This document shows positions 13,041 to 24,010 of a DNA stretch of 64,000 nt, piece by piece. Numbering within the stretch: position 1 is the first letter of the stretch; each line of letters begins with the position of its first letter. Below the pieces are notes generated by a model. It saw only the letters and a list, made by a program, of their open reading frames with translations. It searched no databases and was not told the origin of the DNA. The stretch is taken from positions 25,362,440 to 25,426,439 of the forward strand of contig CM042089.1 in the NCBI GenBank assembly GCA_023512835.1, read 5' to 3'. A program made the position numbers and the translations under genes. The DNA is from Taxillus chinensis (taxonomy: Eukaryota > Streptophyta > Magnoliopsida > Santalales > Loranthaceae).

Positions 13041-13128
13041 GGCGAAGGGCCGGAGGCTGCACCGTTGTGGTGGGAGGAGATGCCGACTGAGGGCCAGAGG
13101 CTGCACCGTTGTGGTGGGAGGCGATGCC
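13041..13128. repeat. 44-bp minisatellite, left part of the split array
   Basis: Units of about 44 bp containing CCAGAGGCTGCACCGTTG and GGTGGGAGGCGATGCC are repeated in tandem. The array continues at 17906-17960 on the other side of copia element I, so the transposon split it. Upstream to 12733 the DNA is GC-rich with related words (GGACGGAGATGGAGG appears twice). It yields chance open frames of biased composition that I do not call as genes. Confidence 0.7.
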
Positions 13129-13428
13129 TGTAAAATCACAAAGACACAACGAACCAAAAACGGAGAAAAAACCGAAACAGAGACAAGAGACAAGACGTTT
13201 TTTGTGGTGTTAAAAAACTGCAACACTGATTTATTCTTATAACCCGATTACAAAGAAAGTACATACCCAAATAAGGCATTACAAATACGTCTACTTTACT
13301 GCTAGAAATAAAGAAAATCTTTCCACACTAAGTACAACCCAGACAAGGTAACTAGCGAGAAAAGAAAAATATAATAACTAAAGAATAAATAGCTGGCAAA
13401 TGAAAAAGATAACTAGCTTATTCCAACA
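13129..13428 (-). repeat. Copia I 3' LTR
   Basis: This 300-bp copy closely matches the 5' LTR. It lacks a short segment present there (about 17 bp shorter overall, including bases around GTCTACTAAATAAGAG). In element orientation it starts TGTTGGAATAAGC and ends TTTTACA. Confidence 0.93.
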
Positions 13429-13429
13429 T

Positions 13430-13915
13430 TCACCCCTGTAAGCTAGTTGATGTGGACACACACACGCCAAGCTTCTCCTGGAGTGCTAAAAATTTGAGAC
13501 GGTCCAGTGGTTTGGTCAAAATGTCCGCCAGCTGATCATGTGACCCAATATGCTCTACTGTGATCGTGCCATCCTCAATACAACTTCTAATATAATGAAA
13601 ACGCGTGTCGATATGTTTACTTCGGTCATGAAACACAGGATTTTTGCATAAAGATATAGCAAACTGGTTATCAATATACAATCTGACATAGCGTGGGTGA
13701 TGCTTCATCAGATCGCCAAGGAGGGCTCCTAGCCACACCCCTTGACAGGCTACAGTAGCTGCTGCAAGATATTCGGCCTCGCAGGAAGAGAGTGCAACCA
13801 TTGGTTGCTTGCGTGACTGCCAACTGATTATGCTAGTACCCAAGAAAAAACACACACCTGTTGTACTTTTACGATCATCAACATCCCCAACCAAATCACT
13901 ATCGCTATAACCCAC
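13430..13915 (-). pseudogene. Copia I RNase H fragment
   Basis: The protein contains SDSDLVGDVDDRKSTTG, SSCEAEYLAA and an NPVFHDRSKHIDTRFHYIR block, the standard copia RNase H landmarks. It normally degrades the RNA strand during reverse transcription. It ends two bases before the 3' LTR and is in a different frame from the reverse transcriptase, so the polyprotein is frameshifted near 13915-13944. Confidence 0.88.
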
Positions 13916-13943
13916 TAAACAAGCATCAACGTTTTTCTTCCTC

Positions 13944-14852
13944 TCATACCAACACCCCAGTTGAACAATAATATCGTAAAATATGCTTGACAGTTGCCAA
14001 GTGTTCTCCCTTAGGAGCCTCCATGTACCGGCTGACTATACCCACTGAATAAGATAAATCGGGGCGCGTGTTGATGAGGTATCGAAGGCTGTCGACAATA
14101 CTTCTGAACATGGTGGAATCAACAGAACTGGACATGCTGTGTTTGCTCAATTTTAATCGAGCTTCCATAGGTGTTTGAGTGGAATGACAATCCATCATCC
14201 CTGCTTCCTGGAGTATCCTCTTTGCAAACGCAGTTTGACAAATAAAAATGCCATGAGACGATTGATCCACTTGGATGCCAAGATAATAATTGAGTAAACC
14301 CAAATCACTCATCTTGAGATTCTTGTGCATCTGCTGTTTAAAAGACAAAATTGTTGTGGGACAATTCCCAGTGATAATTAAGTCATCCACATAGACACCA
14401 ACTAACAGCAGTACATTTCCTATATTCTTCTTGTATACGGCGTGCTCAAAAGGGCTCTTAACAAAACCCAGTGACATAAGGGTGTTGTCCAACTTGATAT
14501 TCCAAGCTCTAGGTGCTTGTTTCAAACCATATAGTGCTTTATGGAGTTTAAGCACTTTATGTTCACTTCCTTGTATCACATAACCGAGTGGCTGTTGGAC
14601 ATAAACATTTTCTTTTAAGTCTCCGTTTAAAAAGGCAAATTTTACATCCATGTGATGTAACCACCACCCTTCGTGAGCAGCTAAGGCAACCAAAAGCCTT
14701 ATGGTTTCAATCCTCGCCACTGGTGCAAACACTTCCTCATAATCCATAACATGTTTTTGAATATATCCCTTTGCCACCAAACGTGCTTTGTGCTTGACCA
14801 CATTGCCACTTGAGTCTTTCTTAATTTTAAAAACCCATTTCATCCCAATCAC
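13944..14852 (-). pseudogene. Copia I reverse transcriptase
   Basis: The open frame covers the copia reverse transcriptase: [45 protein letters not shown] and the catalytic YVDDLIITG. It lost its link to the integrase: 14853-15270 carries in-frame stops and shifts in the linker region. It would copy the element RNA inside the virus-like particle if intact. Confidence 0.9.
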
Positions 14853-15270
14853 TTGCTATCCCATGGGTGGATCGACAAGACTCCAGGTATTATTGCTTTG
14901 AATAGCCTCCAATTCTTCCTCCATAGCTCGACTCTAGTTTGCATCGTGTTTGGCTTCTTGAAAAGTTGCTGGTTCTTCCATACTCAGCAGACACACCTTG
15001 GAGAACTCAAAATGCACAGGCTCTGTTGCATCATACAGATCTTGAATATTTCTCATACGTACTGGTGTTATTGGGGATGTGTAAGTATCAGTCATTCATT
15101 CTTGCATAGACATTGACGTGTGTGGTAATAAGTTTGGTGGTCAGTACCAATTCTTTCATTATTGTTGGCACCAATTCTTTCATTATGGTTTTGGTGCACT
15201 GGAGTCTGTGGGTGCGGTTCAGGAGGAGTATCAAGCACGGCATCGTTTAATTGTGACTGTTGTCCATAAT

Positions 15271-17565
15271 CTACATGAAAAATCTTCGCGTAGAATAACC
15301 CTCAACATGAGATGTGTTTCCCCATTCCCACGGTTTTCCTTCTTCAAATATGACATCCCATGAAATCACTACCCTTCCGGAAGATGGATCATACACCCGA
15401 TATGCTTTGGTGTTACACTCATATCCAATAAACACCATTGGTACGCTACGAGAGGCAAATTTGTTTGCATGTCCATGCACAGGTTTTACATGTACTTTGC
15501 AACCAAAAGTACGTAAATGATGAACAACAGGCTTACGGTGATGATAAACTTCATATGGCATCTTTCCAATTACACTTTTAGTGGGAGCACGATTTAGAAT
15601 ATAAACCGTTGTTGTTACAACTTCTCCCCACAATGGTGCTGGCACATTCATACTCTTCATCATGCTACGAGCCATAGCTGTAACTGTTTGATTTTTCCGT
15701 TCGATAACTCCATTCTGTTGAGGGGAATAAGGGGCTGTTAGATATCTTTTGATGCCTATTTGCTTGCAATAATTTATGAAATCTTGAGAACAAAATTCAC
15801 CACCCCGATCGGTACGCAAAGCTTTCACCCTCACACCAGTCTCTACTTCAGCTGCAACTTGAATGTCTCGAAACCTCTGAAAAGCTTGATCCTTGTTTTT
15901 CAGTAATGAGATCCATATATATCTGCTACAGTCATCTATCAGCAAAAGAAAATACTTGTTTCCAGCAGGGGTTGGTGGTGTAATAGGCCCGCACAGATCT
16001 CCATGCAATAACTCCAGTAAATAATTCGCTCTAAAAGTAGCTTCCTGTGGGAACTGGGTACGTTTCTGCTTTCCTGTGAAACATCCTTGACATAATTGAT
16101 TTTTCTGTGAAATTGTTGGGAGCCCTTCTACCATACCATCACGACTTAATTTATAAAGTGCCTGGAAATTTAAATGCCCATACCATGTATGCCATTTCAT
16201 GGTTGAGTCAGTAACACATGCCATCAGCGACATATTTTGTGCAGAATCCATATGTAGAATGTACAATCTATTGCGTGATCTCTCAACTTGGATTAACTGT
16301 AGTCCATTTGAATCAAGCACTTGTAAAAAACCTCCACTGATGTTAATTTGGCATCCACGTTCTTCAAGTTGCCCCAAGCTAATAATGTTGCTCATAAGTC
16401 TAGGTATGTAGTACACGTTAGTCAGTGTCCTATTTCCCCCTTGGCAAGCCTTGAACCTTACTGACCCACGACCTCCTATGGCTACCTTTGAGCTATCACC
16501 AAATTTGACAGTTCCACCAATTGAAGTGTCTAGATTTTGGAGACATTCTTTACAGCCTGTCATGTGATTACTGGCTCCTGAATCAAGATACCAAGTGCTA
16601 CTTTGGTTTTGATTTTTTTCATTTTGAGTATACATATCAACGTTGTGCAACTCCTCACCTGCTTTTCTTGTCCAGATCTGACTGTTTTCCATCATAAGAA
16701 GGGCTGGTTCTTCTTCCTCCTTTTCTGCAACAAATGCTCTTGCTTTCTTTGGCTTGTGACACTCTGACGCAAAGTGTCCATACTCAGAACAATTAAAACA
16801 TTGTATTTTTGATTTGTCAAATTTCCGATAGGGTTTTTTTACAAAACCTGGCCTAATATTAGACCCTTCATGATCCTTTCTTTCCTTGACAGATAAAGCT
16901 TCCCATTGTGCTCGTGTGAGTAGCACGTGTTCTCCTTCATCTCTATTTCCTTTACGTGTGTTCTGATTTTCCTCATATATGCGCAACCGTCCTACTGCTT
17001 CTGCAACTGTCATATGTGTCATATCACCCCATTGTTCTATAGTACTCACCAATGGTAGAAACTTATCTGGAACAGCACTAAATAATTTTTCAACAACAAG
17101 GCTTTCTTCCATCTCTACTCCAAGAGACCGAATTTCTGCCACTGTACTGGTAAGTTTTGTAGAAAAATCCAAGATGCTAGATGAATCTTCCATTATCATC
17201 CGATCAAAATGACGTTTCAGTACTTGTGCCCTTGCTTTCCTGACACGTTCTTCTCCAATACTCATTTGTTGGATTGCATCCCAAGCTTCTTTTGCAGTTT
17301 CCTTGTCTGCAATTGCCATTATGACAGAATCTGGTACAGATTGAGATATGGCGGCTAGAGCTCCATGATTTTTCTCTTCTTCAAGGTTTGTAACACCTTC
17401 AATGGCCTTCCATACACCAAGTGCGCGAAGAATGATTTTCATTTTTACAGAGCACAATCCGTAATTAGTTTCATTCAACATTGGATACTGGATCTGAATG
17501 CCACCACCACGTGCCAGTACTGTAGGCGACTGTAACTTCGTCTTGTCATCCGAGAGATCTCCCAT
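15271..17565 (-). CDS. Copia I gag-protease-integrase polyprotein (764 aa, truncated)
   Basis: ATG at 17565 lies just after the primer binding site. In order: a gag (UBN2-type) region with the retrotransposon start MLNETNYGLCSVKMKIIL; a zinc knuckle CFNCSEYGHFASEC (CX2CX4HX4C); the aspartic protease motif WYLDSGASNHMTG; a GAG-pre-integrase segment (WHTWYGHLNFQALYKLS, then CFTGKQKR); and the integrase core with D (LHGDLCGP), D (RTDRGGEF) and E (GVIERKNQ). It stops shortly after the integrase (FEEGKPWEWG...), before the reverse transcriptase that should be fused to it. Everything up to there is uninterrupted, so gag could still be made. Confidence 0.92.
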   Translation of the reverse strand: MGDLSDDKTKLQSPTVLARGGGIQIQYPMLNETNYGLCSVKMKIILRALGVWKAIEGVTNLEEEKNHGALAAISQSVPDSVIMAIADKETAKEAWDAIQQMSIGEERVRKARAQVLKRHFDRMIMEDSSSILDFSTKLTSTVAEIRSLGVEMEESLVVEKLFSAVPDKFLPLVSTIEQWGDMTHMTVAEAVGRLRIYEENQNTRKGNRDEGEHVLLTRAQWEALSVKERKDHEGSNIRPGFVKKPYRKFDKSKIQCFNCSEYGHFASECHKPKKARAFVAEKEEEEPALLMMENSQIWTRKAGEELHNVDMYTQNEKNQNQSSTWYLDSGASNHMTGCKECLQNLDTSIGGTVKFGDSSKVAIGGRGSVRFKACQGGNRTLTNVYYIPRLMSNIISLGQLEERGCQINISGGFLQVLDSNGLQLIQVERSRNRLYILHMDSAQNMSLMACVTDSTMKWHTWYGHLNFQALYKLSRDGMVEGLPTISQKNQLCQGCFTGKQKRTQFPQEATFRANYLLELLHGDLCGPITPPTPAGNKYFLLLIDDCSRYIWISLLKNKDQAFQRFRDIQVAAEVETGVRVKALRTDRGGEFCSQDFINYCKQIGIKRYLTAPYSPQQNGVIERKNQTVTAMARSMMKSMNVPAPLWGEVVTTTVYILNRAPTKSVIGKMPYEVYHHRKPVVHHLRTFGCKVHVKPVHGHANKFASRSVPMVFIGYECNTKAYRVYDPSSGRVVISWDVIFEEGKPWEWGNTSHVEGYSTRRFFM

Positions 17566-17574
17566 GGTCCTAGT

Positions 17575-17586
17575 GCTCTGATACCA
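17575..17586 (-). promoter_or_regulatory. Copia I primer binding site
   Basis: TGGTATCAGAGC on the minus strand, two bases inside the 5' LTR, is complementary to the 3' end of plant initiator tRNA-Met. Confidence 0.9.
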
Positions 17587-17588
17587 AA

Positions 17589-17905
17589 TGTAAAATCACA
17601 AAGACACAACAAACCAAAAACAGAGAAAAAACCAAAACAGAGACCAAGACGTTTTTTGTGGTGCTAAAAAACTGCAACACCGTTTTCTGCTGATTTATTC
17701 TTATAACCCGATTACAAAGAAAGTACAAACCCAAATAAGGCATCACAAATACGTCTACTAAATAAGAGAAATTTACTGCTAGAAATAAAGAAAATCTTTC
17801 CACACTAAGTACAACCCAGACAAGGTAACTAGCGAGAAAAGAAAAATATAATAACCAAAGAATAAATAGCTGGCAAATGAAAAAGACAACTAGCTTATTC
17901 CAACA
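17589..17905 (-). repeat. Copia I 5' LTR
   Basis: 317 bp, TG...CA, flanked outside by ATGCC. It matches 13129-13428 with few substitutions and one small length difference. Confidence 0.93.
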
Positions 17906-18234
17906 ATGCCGACTGAGGGCCAGAGGCTGCACCGTTGTGGTGGGAGGCGATGCCAACTGAGGGCCAGAGGCCGTGCAGCTGGAGCTACACATTTACTGGA
18001 ACAAAGTGATGGGGGTAACTGGTGGGGACTTAGATTAGGGTTGCTGATAATACATAATGTGTCAGTTTAGTATTATTCGTAGGAGGCTCTTTTGCTTATA
18101 AAATAAGAAAAACCATTAAAAGATGTATTATAAAATAAGTTTTTATTTTTTTATGATTAAAAGTAAAAACAATTATATAAAATTAAAATATCAATATTAA
18201 TATACTACTTTTAACCCTTGTTCTTGATCTCATA
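17906..18234. other. Right part of the split minisatellite and intergenic DNA
   Basis: 17906-17960 continues the 44-bp repeat. From about 18000 the DNA is unclassified, with an AT-rich stretch ending in the hAT target site. Confidence 0.5.
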
Positions 18235-18660
18235 GGGGGATGCAGGGGCAGCTTTATGGATTGGGGCCCCAACAAAATTAAGTTAAGCTTTACTTCCTGT
18301 GGTTTACCTGCCTCATGCGTCACGCCTCACGTTACACTATTGCTTACTTGTTGCGCGTTGGACGCTTGGATCTAGACGCTAGTGGCAACTGGTGCTTGCC
18401 TTGGTTGTCGTTGGTTGATCATTTCTCTCTGCTCCGACCTACTCCCTCTAGCTCTCCCCTTCTTTGCTCCGTTGCCTCAGTGGATCCGCGCTTCAGCTCT
18501 CCCTAGACCTTAGCCCCCTATGTGCTCAGTGCTCCGCGTCAGCACCAACGGCTCCCCTCGATAGTCTGGACTCCAACTCTTTCCTTTGTGCTCTGCCTCA
18601 GTTGTTGATGTTTTAGTTTTTTTTAAACTCAAATACAATTGGAGCCTCTCTTTCAGAATA

Positions 18661-18715
<55 letters not shown>
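18661..18715. repeat. (GT)n(TA)n compound microsatellite
   Basis: About 16 GT units are followed by about 10 TA units, inside the hAT element. Confidence 0.95.
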
Positions 18716-18742
18716 GATAATTTGGGACACTTATTCCATCCT

Positions 18743-19208
18743 TAGGGTTGCTAAATGGCCAGGTCGGGCCCAACCCGCCAGGACTCGAGCCTAAAGAGGC
18801 CACAAATTTCTAACCCGACCTAGCTTGCTTTTGGGGCAGGCTAGCCCGTTGGCTAGCTCATTATAATAATAATAATTATTATTAATACATATATTAATTA
18901 TGTAAATATTTTTAGTAAGTATTACATGGTCTAGTGGTTAGAGAGTAATGTTATTTTAGAAGATGCCTAGGTTCGACTCACACTAATTATATTTAATCAA
19001 GGCTTGATGGGGTTGGTGGGTGCGGGTCTAGGTTTGTGGGCTGAGGCACGCGGGCTAGCTCGTATCCGTGCGGGCTAAGCCCATTTAAATTGTAGCTTGC
19101 AAGCCATAAACCATGTAGCCCCACTACTAAATGGGCTAAAAATTATGCGCCCGGCCTGGCCCATATTACAGGCCAGCCCGCGAGCCTCTAGCCCGTTGAA
19201 CACCCCTA
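18743..19208. mobile_element. Nested MITE rich in GGCC/CCCG words
   Basis: It starts TAGGGTTGCTAAATGGCCAGG and ends CGTTGAACACCCCTA, inverted ends of the TAGGGGTGxxxAAxxGG hAT-MITE type. The flanking 8-mers do not match well, so boundaries are provisional. It contains a tRNA-like promoter motif at 18930-18980. Confidence 0.45.
18930..18980 (+). promoter_or_regulatory. tRNA-like A box and B box (SINE-like)
   Basis: TGGTCTAGTGGTTAGAG resembles a RNA polymerase III A box. GGTTCGACTCAC about 37 nt later resembles a B box (GGTTCGANTCC) with a mismatch at the end. A full tRNA cloverleaf is not formed, so this is not a tRNA gene; it may be a SINE-derived remnant inside the MITE. Confidence 0.4.
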
Positions 19209-19709
19209 ATTCTTGCTTCCTAACTGAGAACATTGCAGAGGCTTCTTTTGGAATTGTGCCTGCCTCATTGCTCATCTTAATGGATTGAGGTGCATATACT
19301 TGAAATGGGAAACCATTTATGGGAAGCTAGAAATGTATGCCCCCCCAGCAACAGAAAAACCCCCTCGAGGCAGCACATTTTGAGAGTATAATTCTCAGGT
19401 GGGGTTATGCAATGAGTCTGCAGATATCTTGTTTCCACATTCAAATGCTAGAACCTAATATTCAAGTCTAGAGAAAGAATCTTGGGGGCTACAGTGAGGG
19501 GATGATGATGAGGGAACAAGCATAACTGCATAAGCTTCCCATATAGACGGGTTGACTCTAAATATGATTAGAACTAAAGGCCAACAGGTTGCTCCACACT
19601 TCAAAGCCACAACATAGTGGAGAAGATAGAACACCAAAGACTCTAATGAAGCCTAAGGCCTCATTCTAGGATTTCGATTAGGGCCACCTAAAATCCAGAG
19701 CCGGCCCTG

Positions 19710-19781
19710 GGGGGATGGGTTGGGGGTCTTAAGTGACGGGCTTAGGGGGCAGGGTTGGGGCCGTTAGGTAGCGGGGAGGGG
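19710..19781. repeat. G-rich low-complexity flank
   Basis: Words such as GGGTTGGGG and CTTAGGGGGCAGGG recur. The same kind of sequence resumes at 31348-31430, on the far side of the split solo LTR, showing that the two flanks were once adjacent. Confidence 0.6.
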
Positions 19782-20396
19782 TGTCACGCCCCCGAATTCC
19801 AAGAAAACCCGGAACCAGGAACATGACTTTCCCTTGCCCGCACCCGAAAGGTCAAAGGGTTGGTGACTAGCACCAATAGAGACTACACCACGGGTGCTGT
19901 CTCAAATATGCAACCCTGTACAGTCATACATCAAGGGTAATCCTATACTTTCCCATACATCATCATGCATATGATAAGACAAACAGTCATACAGACATTA
20001 CATCACAAACAGTATGCAAATATAACTGTCTACGGACCTATGTCCGGGATACAACACCTAATAAAATATAGAATACAATACTGTATCATACATCAGAGTA
20101 GTGGGCACGTCCTCATGGAAGAGAGTCCTCCACTAGTCTCGGGTCATACCTAAAAAGGATAAACAACAAGTAGGGGTGAGCGACAAGCTCAGTAGATGAC
20201 CCCAACACTCCACATCATGCAGACATACAAGTCTATACTACATGCTCTGTGTACTCATACACTGTGTAGCGTGCACAATCATCAGGACTCAGCCTGCAAA
20301 CAAACATCAGGACCTAGCCTGCCCATACAGGACAGCTTGTCCACGATCCTCAACAGGATCCCAGCTCAGGGCACTCAGCCCTACCACAACGTTATA

Positions 20397-20516
20397 TGCC
20401 CGGACATAGTCGCCACACAGGCCTGCCATCAGCGCATATGCCTGCCACAGCACAGCGCAATATGCCCGGCCACAGTCGCCACACAGGCCTGTCATCGGCG
20501 CATATGCCTGCCACGT
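20397..20516. repeat. Two tandem copies of a roughly 64-bp unit
   Basis: ATGCCCGGACATAGTCGCCA...CATATGCCTGCCA and ATGCCCGGCCACAGTCGCCA...CATATGCCTGCCA are adjacent near-copies within the solo LTR. Confidence 0.8.
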
Positions 20517-21109
20517 CAACCACATAGCACCATCGGTGCATCACGGAGAGAACCCAAACAAGTCACGGAGTCCATGCCCCAATACCTCACACCAATATAC
20601 TAACATTAGTATGACATGTCATTCTCAACATTTCCTTTAGAACTGTAGCCAGTCTTTATAAGTAAATCCTCAATCCTTGATTTATGAAGGAAGTACCCAT
20701 AGCAGCTATTTTCTTGAAATCAAAAGTCCCGGCATTGGGTTCCCATATCATGAATAAGATAATCTGATTTTTGGGGATTTTTCTGAGATGTCTAACCCTA
20801 CTTTCCAAAAATTCACTACAATGAACTTTTGGGTTTTTCCGAGATTTTACACTAAAACCCAATTTTCACATTTTGAAATAGTAGGAATTAATTTTTCTAG
20901 TATTTTTCTTTGAATCCAAAGGGGGGGGGTATTTCGTTATTTACATTGTAAGTTAAGTATGCTACTTGATATAGGTTGCAATGTAAATAGGTCCAGTCCA
21001 GTACGGTACAGTGTCCAGTTACATTACAGGAGTTGCGACTTGTAGCTGCGGAACGGCGACTCATAGCTGCGGAGCGCGGAGCTGCAGCGCGCCTCGAAGA
21101 CTCGAAGCG

Positions 21110-21300
21110 AGGCTACGACGTTCGACCTACGAGGCAACGAACTTCGACCCTTCGGCTACGAACTACGAGGCTACGAACTACGGGTCTACGAACTACGACC
21201 CTACGAACTACGAACCTATGAGCTACGAACTACGGGTCTACGAACTACGACCCTTCGAACTACGAACTACGACCCTTCGACCCAAAACTTCGGGTCTCCG
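21110..21300. repeat. CpG-rich tandem array of CTACGAACTACG units
   Basis: Imperfect units of about 10-11 bp (CTACGAACTA, CTACGGGT, CTTCGACCC) repeat many times. They create chance Thr/Asn/Tyr- or Leu/Arg-rich open frames that are not genes. Lies inside the solo LTR. Confidence 0.85.
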
Positions 21301-22205
21301 TCATTTCGAACCAGGAACGCGCCCAAGGTACTGTTCATTGTCGTTTTCACCTGCTCTTCGTCTGGAATGTGCCCAGAAACTCCCAGATGCTCACTAACAC
21401 CCCTATTTCGCAACAAACTACGATATCTACCTCACAACGCGTCCAGAACGCCTCTAAATCGCGCAGAAACAACAGAAACACGTATAAAATTCCAGCTTTC
21501 TAGAAATCTATATCTAAACCCAGATTTCCATGGTTGACTTATCAACCCTCATGAAAAACACAGTTAATCAACCCCAAAATCACAGAAACATATATTGACA
21601 ATGATATAAAACAGTTCTTAACCACATATCTTATGCTAAATCTAACCCAAAATTGGTTTTCCCAAATTCTAAGGTTCATGCTAAATTACATAAATCATGA
21701 TGAATTCGTGCAGATCCAAAATAAGAGTTCAAGGACACCTACTTGAAGTGAATCTTTGAGCTCTACGAACCCAAATCGCCAAGGCCTCCAAGCTCTCTCT
21801 CTCAAACGCACAAACGTGAAACGTAAAGTGAAAGCTTCTTCTTCTTCTTCTTCTTTTTGCTGCTATTTATATTTCTGCCAGTCAACTGACCTAGTCAACC
21901 ATTGACCCAATCAATTATTGACTCCCAACACAAAAATTGACCTCCAAGGCCCCGAACTCCAAATTGAGTCAAACTATAGTCAAAACGCTTGAAATGATGA
22001 GCACAACACTAGACTGATATTATTACTCCCAAATGACCGCCCAAACACCAAGTCAACCAATAAACCCCGAAAAGTCAACAATCAGGTCAAATGGGGCCCT
22101 GACTCGAAATCGGGCCCAAGTACAGTCAAAATGCTCACATCGACAGCTACACTACCGTCCAGATAGTTACATTCCCATAGAATGACTATCTCTCAAGACT
22201 GCCCA

Positions 22206-23996
22206 TATCACGCCCCGGATTTCCAACCCGAGGAAACCGGCACGTGACTCCCCTTTTACCCACACGGAGGGCAAAGGGGTTAAGATACAAACCAAGAATT
22301 TTACATTTCAAGCATCCACAACACATTCAAGAAAGTAATATTCATAAAAATATTCCAAACCAGTTTATTACAAAGAATTCTTTCCAATCCCATCCCCACC
22401 TGGGGTTACATCATTCCCATAAAAGAAAACAACATAAATGGAAGAGTAAAATGGATAAGGTCTTCCACCTTGGTGTATCCACCTAACGCCTGTAAGTCCC
22501 TGGAAAACAAGCAAACACAAGAGGAGGGGTGAGCAACCACAGCTCGCAGGGATCAAGTCTCCCCAACCCTTCCCATGCTCCTAGCGGCTACATGCATGTG
22601 CACAGGTGCGGTGACGTGTTACAACAATCTCAACAAACAATAACAAACCACATCAGTCGTCACAATTATCCACCACACAAAACACAAGTGATTTAACCGC
22701 CTCTTCAGGCCAAGTTATTTAACCGCCTCTTCAGGCCAAGTGATTTAACCGCCTCTCAGGCAAAGTTCTTTAACCGCCTCTTCAGGCCAGATACCACAGT
22801 CAAGCACACAACACACATGGTCACTCAAGCATACCACCAAACACTTGGTGTGCACCCGTTCACAAGCGCACAAACCCAACCATTCAGGAAAATAGAGCAA
22901 CACACAGCATACATACATACACTAAACCACAAATCCAGCCCACACGGCATATTATCAAACATGTAATGGGCATATACATACAGCTATATTCACACAGGCA
23001 TTTCATCGAACACATAGCATGTAATCCACGGAATCACACCAACATGCCATCGAAGGCCAACATTCATATAGGAGGTCACACCTATATGAATTTACATATA
23101 AATAATATAATATTCTGGCCCTAGGACCCTAGGACAGAGGAGGATTTAGGAAGAACAGAACCCCTACCTCAAGGAAAACGCAACAACACAAAGAACGGTC
23201 TCGATCCCAAGCCGAACGCCGTCCACCCACGAAGCACCGACCACCCACGCAAGACGCCCGGCAAAGAACCAGGAGCTCCCCTTCCCTCTCTTTCTCTCTC
23301 TGCGACGGCTGGTGAAGCAACAAACCCTAAACCTAAAACAGGGGGACTCCTCCTCCTTATATAGACAACACAACATCAAAACGACGTAGTTTTGATTAAG
23401 TGAATCCCAGGATCAAAACGACGTAGTTTTGATCACACAAGTTACCACCTTTCCGCACCCATATAGGCCAAAATACTCAGAATTTCAACATGGTCCTTTG
23501 GAGAAAGTTCCTTAGAATGGCAAAACCAAGGGAACCATGCAAAAATATGCTTGCACGCCAATTTGCACGCCAATTCCCCAATTGGCGTGCAGCTCCAAAT
23601 GCACCCAAACTTTACCCCAAGTCTCCTTGCATCTTGTAGAGGCCTTGAGAAGCAAAAATATGCTTGCACGTGAAATAGGTGAATTCACGTGCAGCTCCAA
23701 ATGCTCTGAAATTTCTGTGGTAGATAGAGGACCTCATTCTAAGAAACTTTTGTTCTTGCACGCCAATTGTTTGAGGCCATCTACTAGGTCAAAAGTGAGC
23801 TCCAAGATCAGCCAAAACAGCTTAAACCGCTGGGAACGCATAAGATCTTCCTAGGGCATAAATGTACGCTATCGCTTGACACATGCACCTCTCAAAAGTC
23901 CCCTCTTGGGCTCATCTCTTACCTTAAACTTGTGTACCAACATCCAAGGTGTTCGTGGTTAACTCCTTACACACGGGTTACACACGGGTCATTACA
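22206..23996 (-). repeat. Ty3 element I 3' LTR
   Basis: In element orientation it starts TGTAATGACCCGTGTGTAAC (23996) and ends GGGGCGTGATA (22206). The final dinucleotide is TA instead of the usual CA, in both LTRs of this copy. It contains a TATA box near 23356-23364 (CTATATAAGG), two near-palindromic repeats at 23373-23433, a hairpin at 23062-23091 and four 26-bp repeats at 22688-22790. Confidence 0.93.
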
Positions 23997-24010
23997 TCCT
24001 CTCCCCCTTA
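23997..24010 (-). promoter_or_regulatory. Ty3 element I polypurine tract
   Basis: AAGGGGGAGAGGA on the minus strand, directly abutting the 3' LTR, is the plus-strand primer for reverse transcription. Confidence 0.85.

Larger units (their letters stand above)
13129..17905 (-). mobile_element. LTR retrotransposon, Ty1/copia (element I)
   Basis: A complete 4.8-kb copia element lies on the minus strand. The LTRs are 13129-13428 (3') and 17589-17905 (5'), both with TG...CA ends, and the TSD ATGCC is present at 13124-13128 and 17906-17910. Gene order on the minus strand is gag, protease, integrase, reverse transcriptase, RNase H, the copia order. Frames are broken between integrase and reverse transcriptase, so it is probably not autonomous. 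It is inserted inside a minisatellite. Confidence 0.95.
18243..19709. mobile_element. Non-autonomous hAT element with perfect 8-bp TSD
   Basis: The left end is CAGGGGCAGCTTTATGG and the right end, read inward, is CAGGGCCGGCTCTGG, an imperfect hAT-like inverted repeat. GGGGGATG occurs exactly at 18235-18242 and 19710-19717, the 8-bp duplication expected of hAT transposition. No transposase is present in its 1.47 kb. It contains a GT/TA microsatellite and a second, nested TIR element. Confidence 0.75.
19782..22205 (-). repeat. Solo LTR of a Ty3-type family, split by Ty3 element I
   Basis: The segment opens TGTCACGCCCCCGAATTCC, like the end of the neighbouring Ty3 LTRs (TRTCACGCCCCGGATTTCC). 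Its other end appears to be CAAGTCTTTACA at 31336-31347, across the inserted Ty3 element I. Outside both ends lies G-rich DNA (AGGGG / GGGGG), compatible with a 5-bp duplication. No internal genes accompany it, so it is probably a solo LTR of about 2.4 kb from a related but distinct family. It contains tandem repeats at 20397-20516 and 21110-21300 and a CTT microsatellite near 21837-21855. Confidence 0.6.

Noticed and set aside
12702..13226. 174-codon minus-strand open frame with Pro/Ser/Arg-rich product
   Set aside because: It covers the GC-rich minisatellite region and runs into the copia I LTR; no family resemblance.
18510..18803. 97-codon minus-strand frame with poly-His-Thr
   Set aside because: Produced by translating the GT/TA microsatellite.
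18930..18980. Possible tRNA gene
   Set aside because: A-box and B-box words are present, but no acceptor stem or anticodon arm can be formed; kept only as a tRNA-like promoter motif.
21011..21397. Thr/Asn/Tyr-rich open frame that looks like a repeat protein
   Set aside because: It is created by the CTACGAACTA tandem DNA repeat inside a solo LTR; both frames there give repeat-like peptides.
22688..22790. Regularly spaced 26-bp repeats resembling a CRISPR array
   Set aside because: Only four units with near-identical spacers inside a plant LTR, present in all four LTRs; no cas genes and a eukaryotic context.
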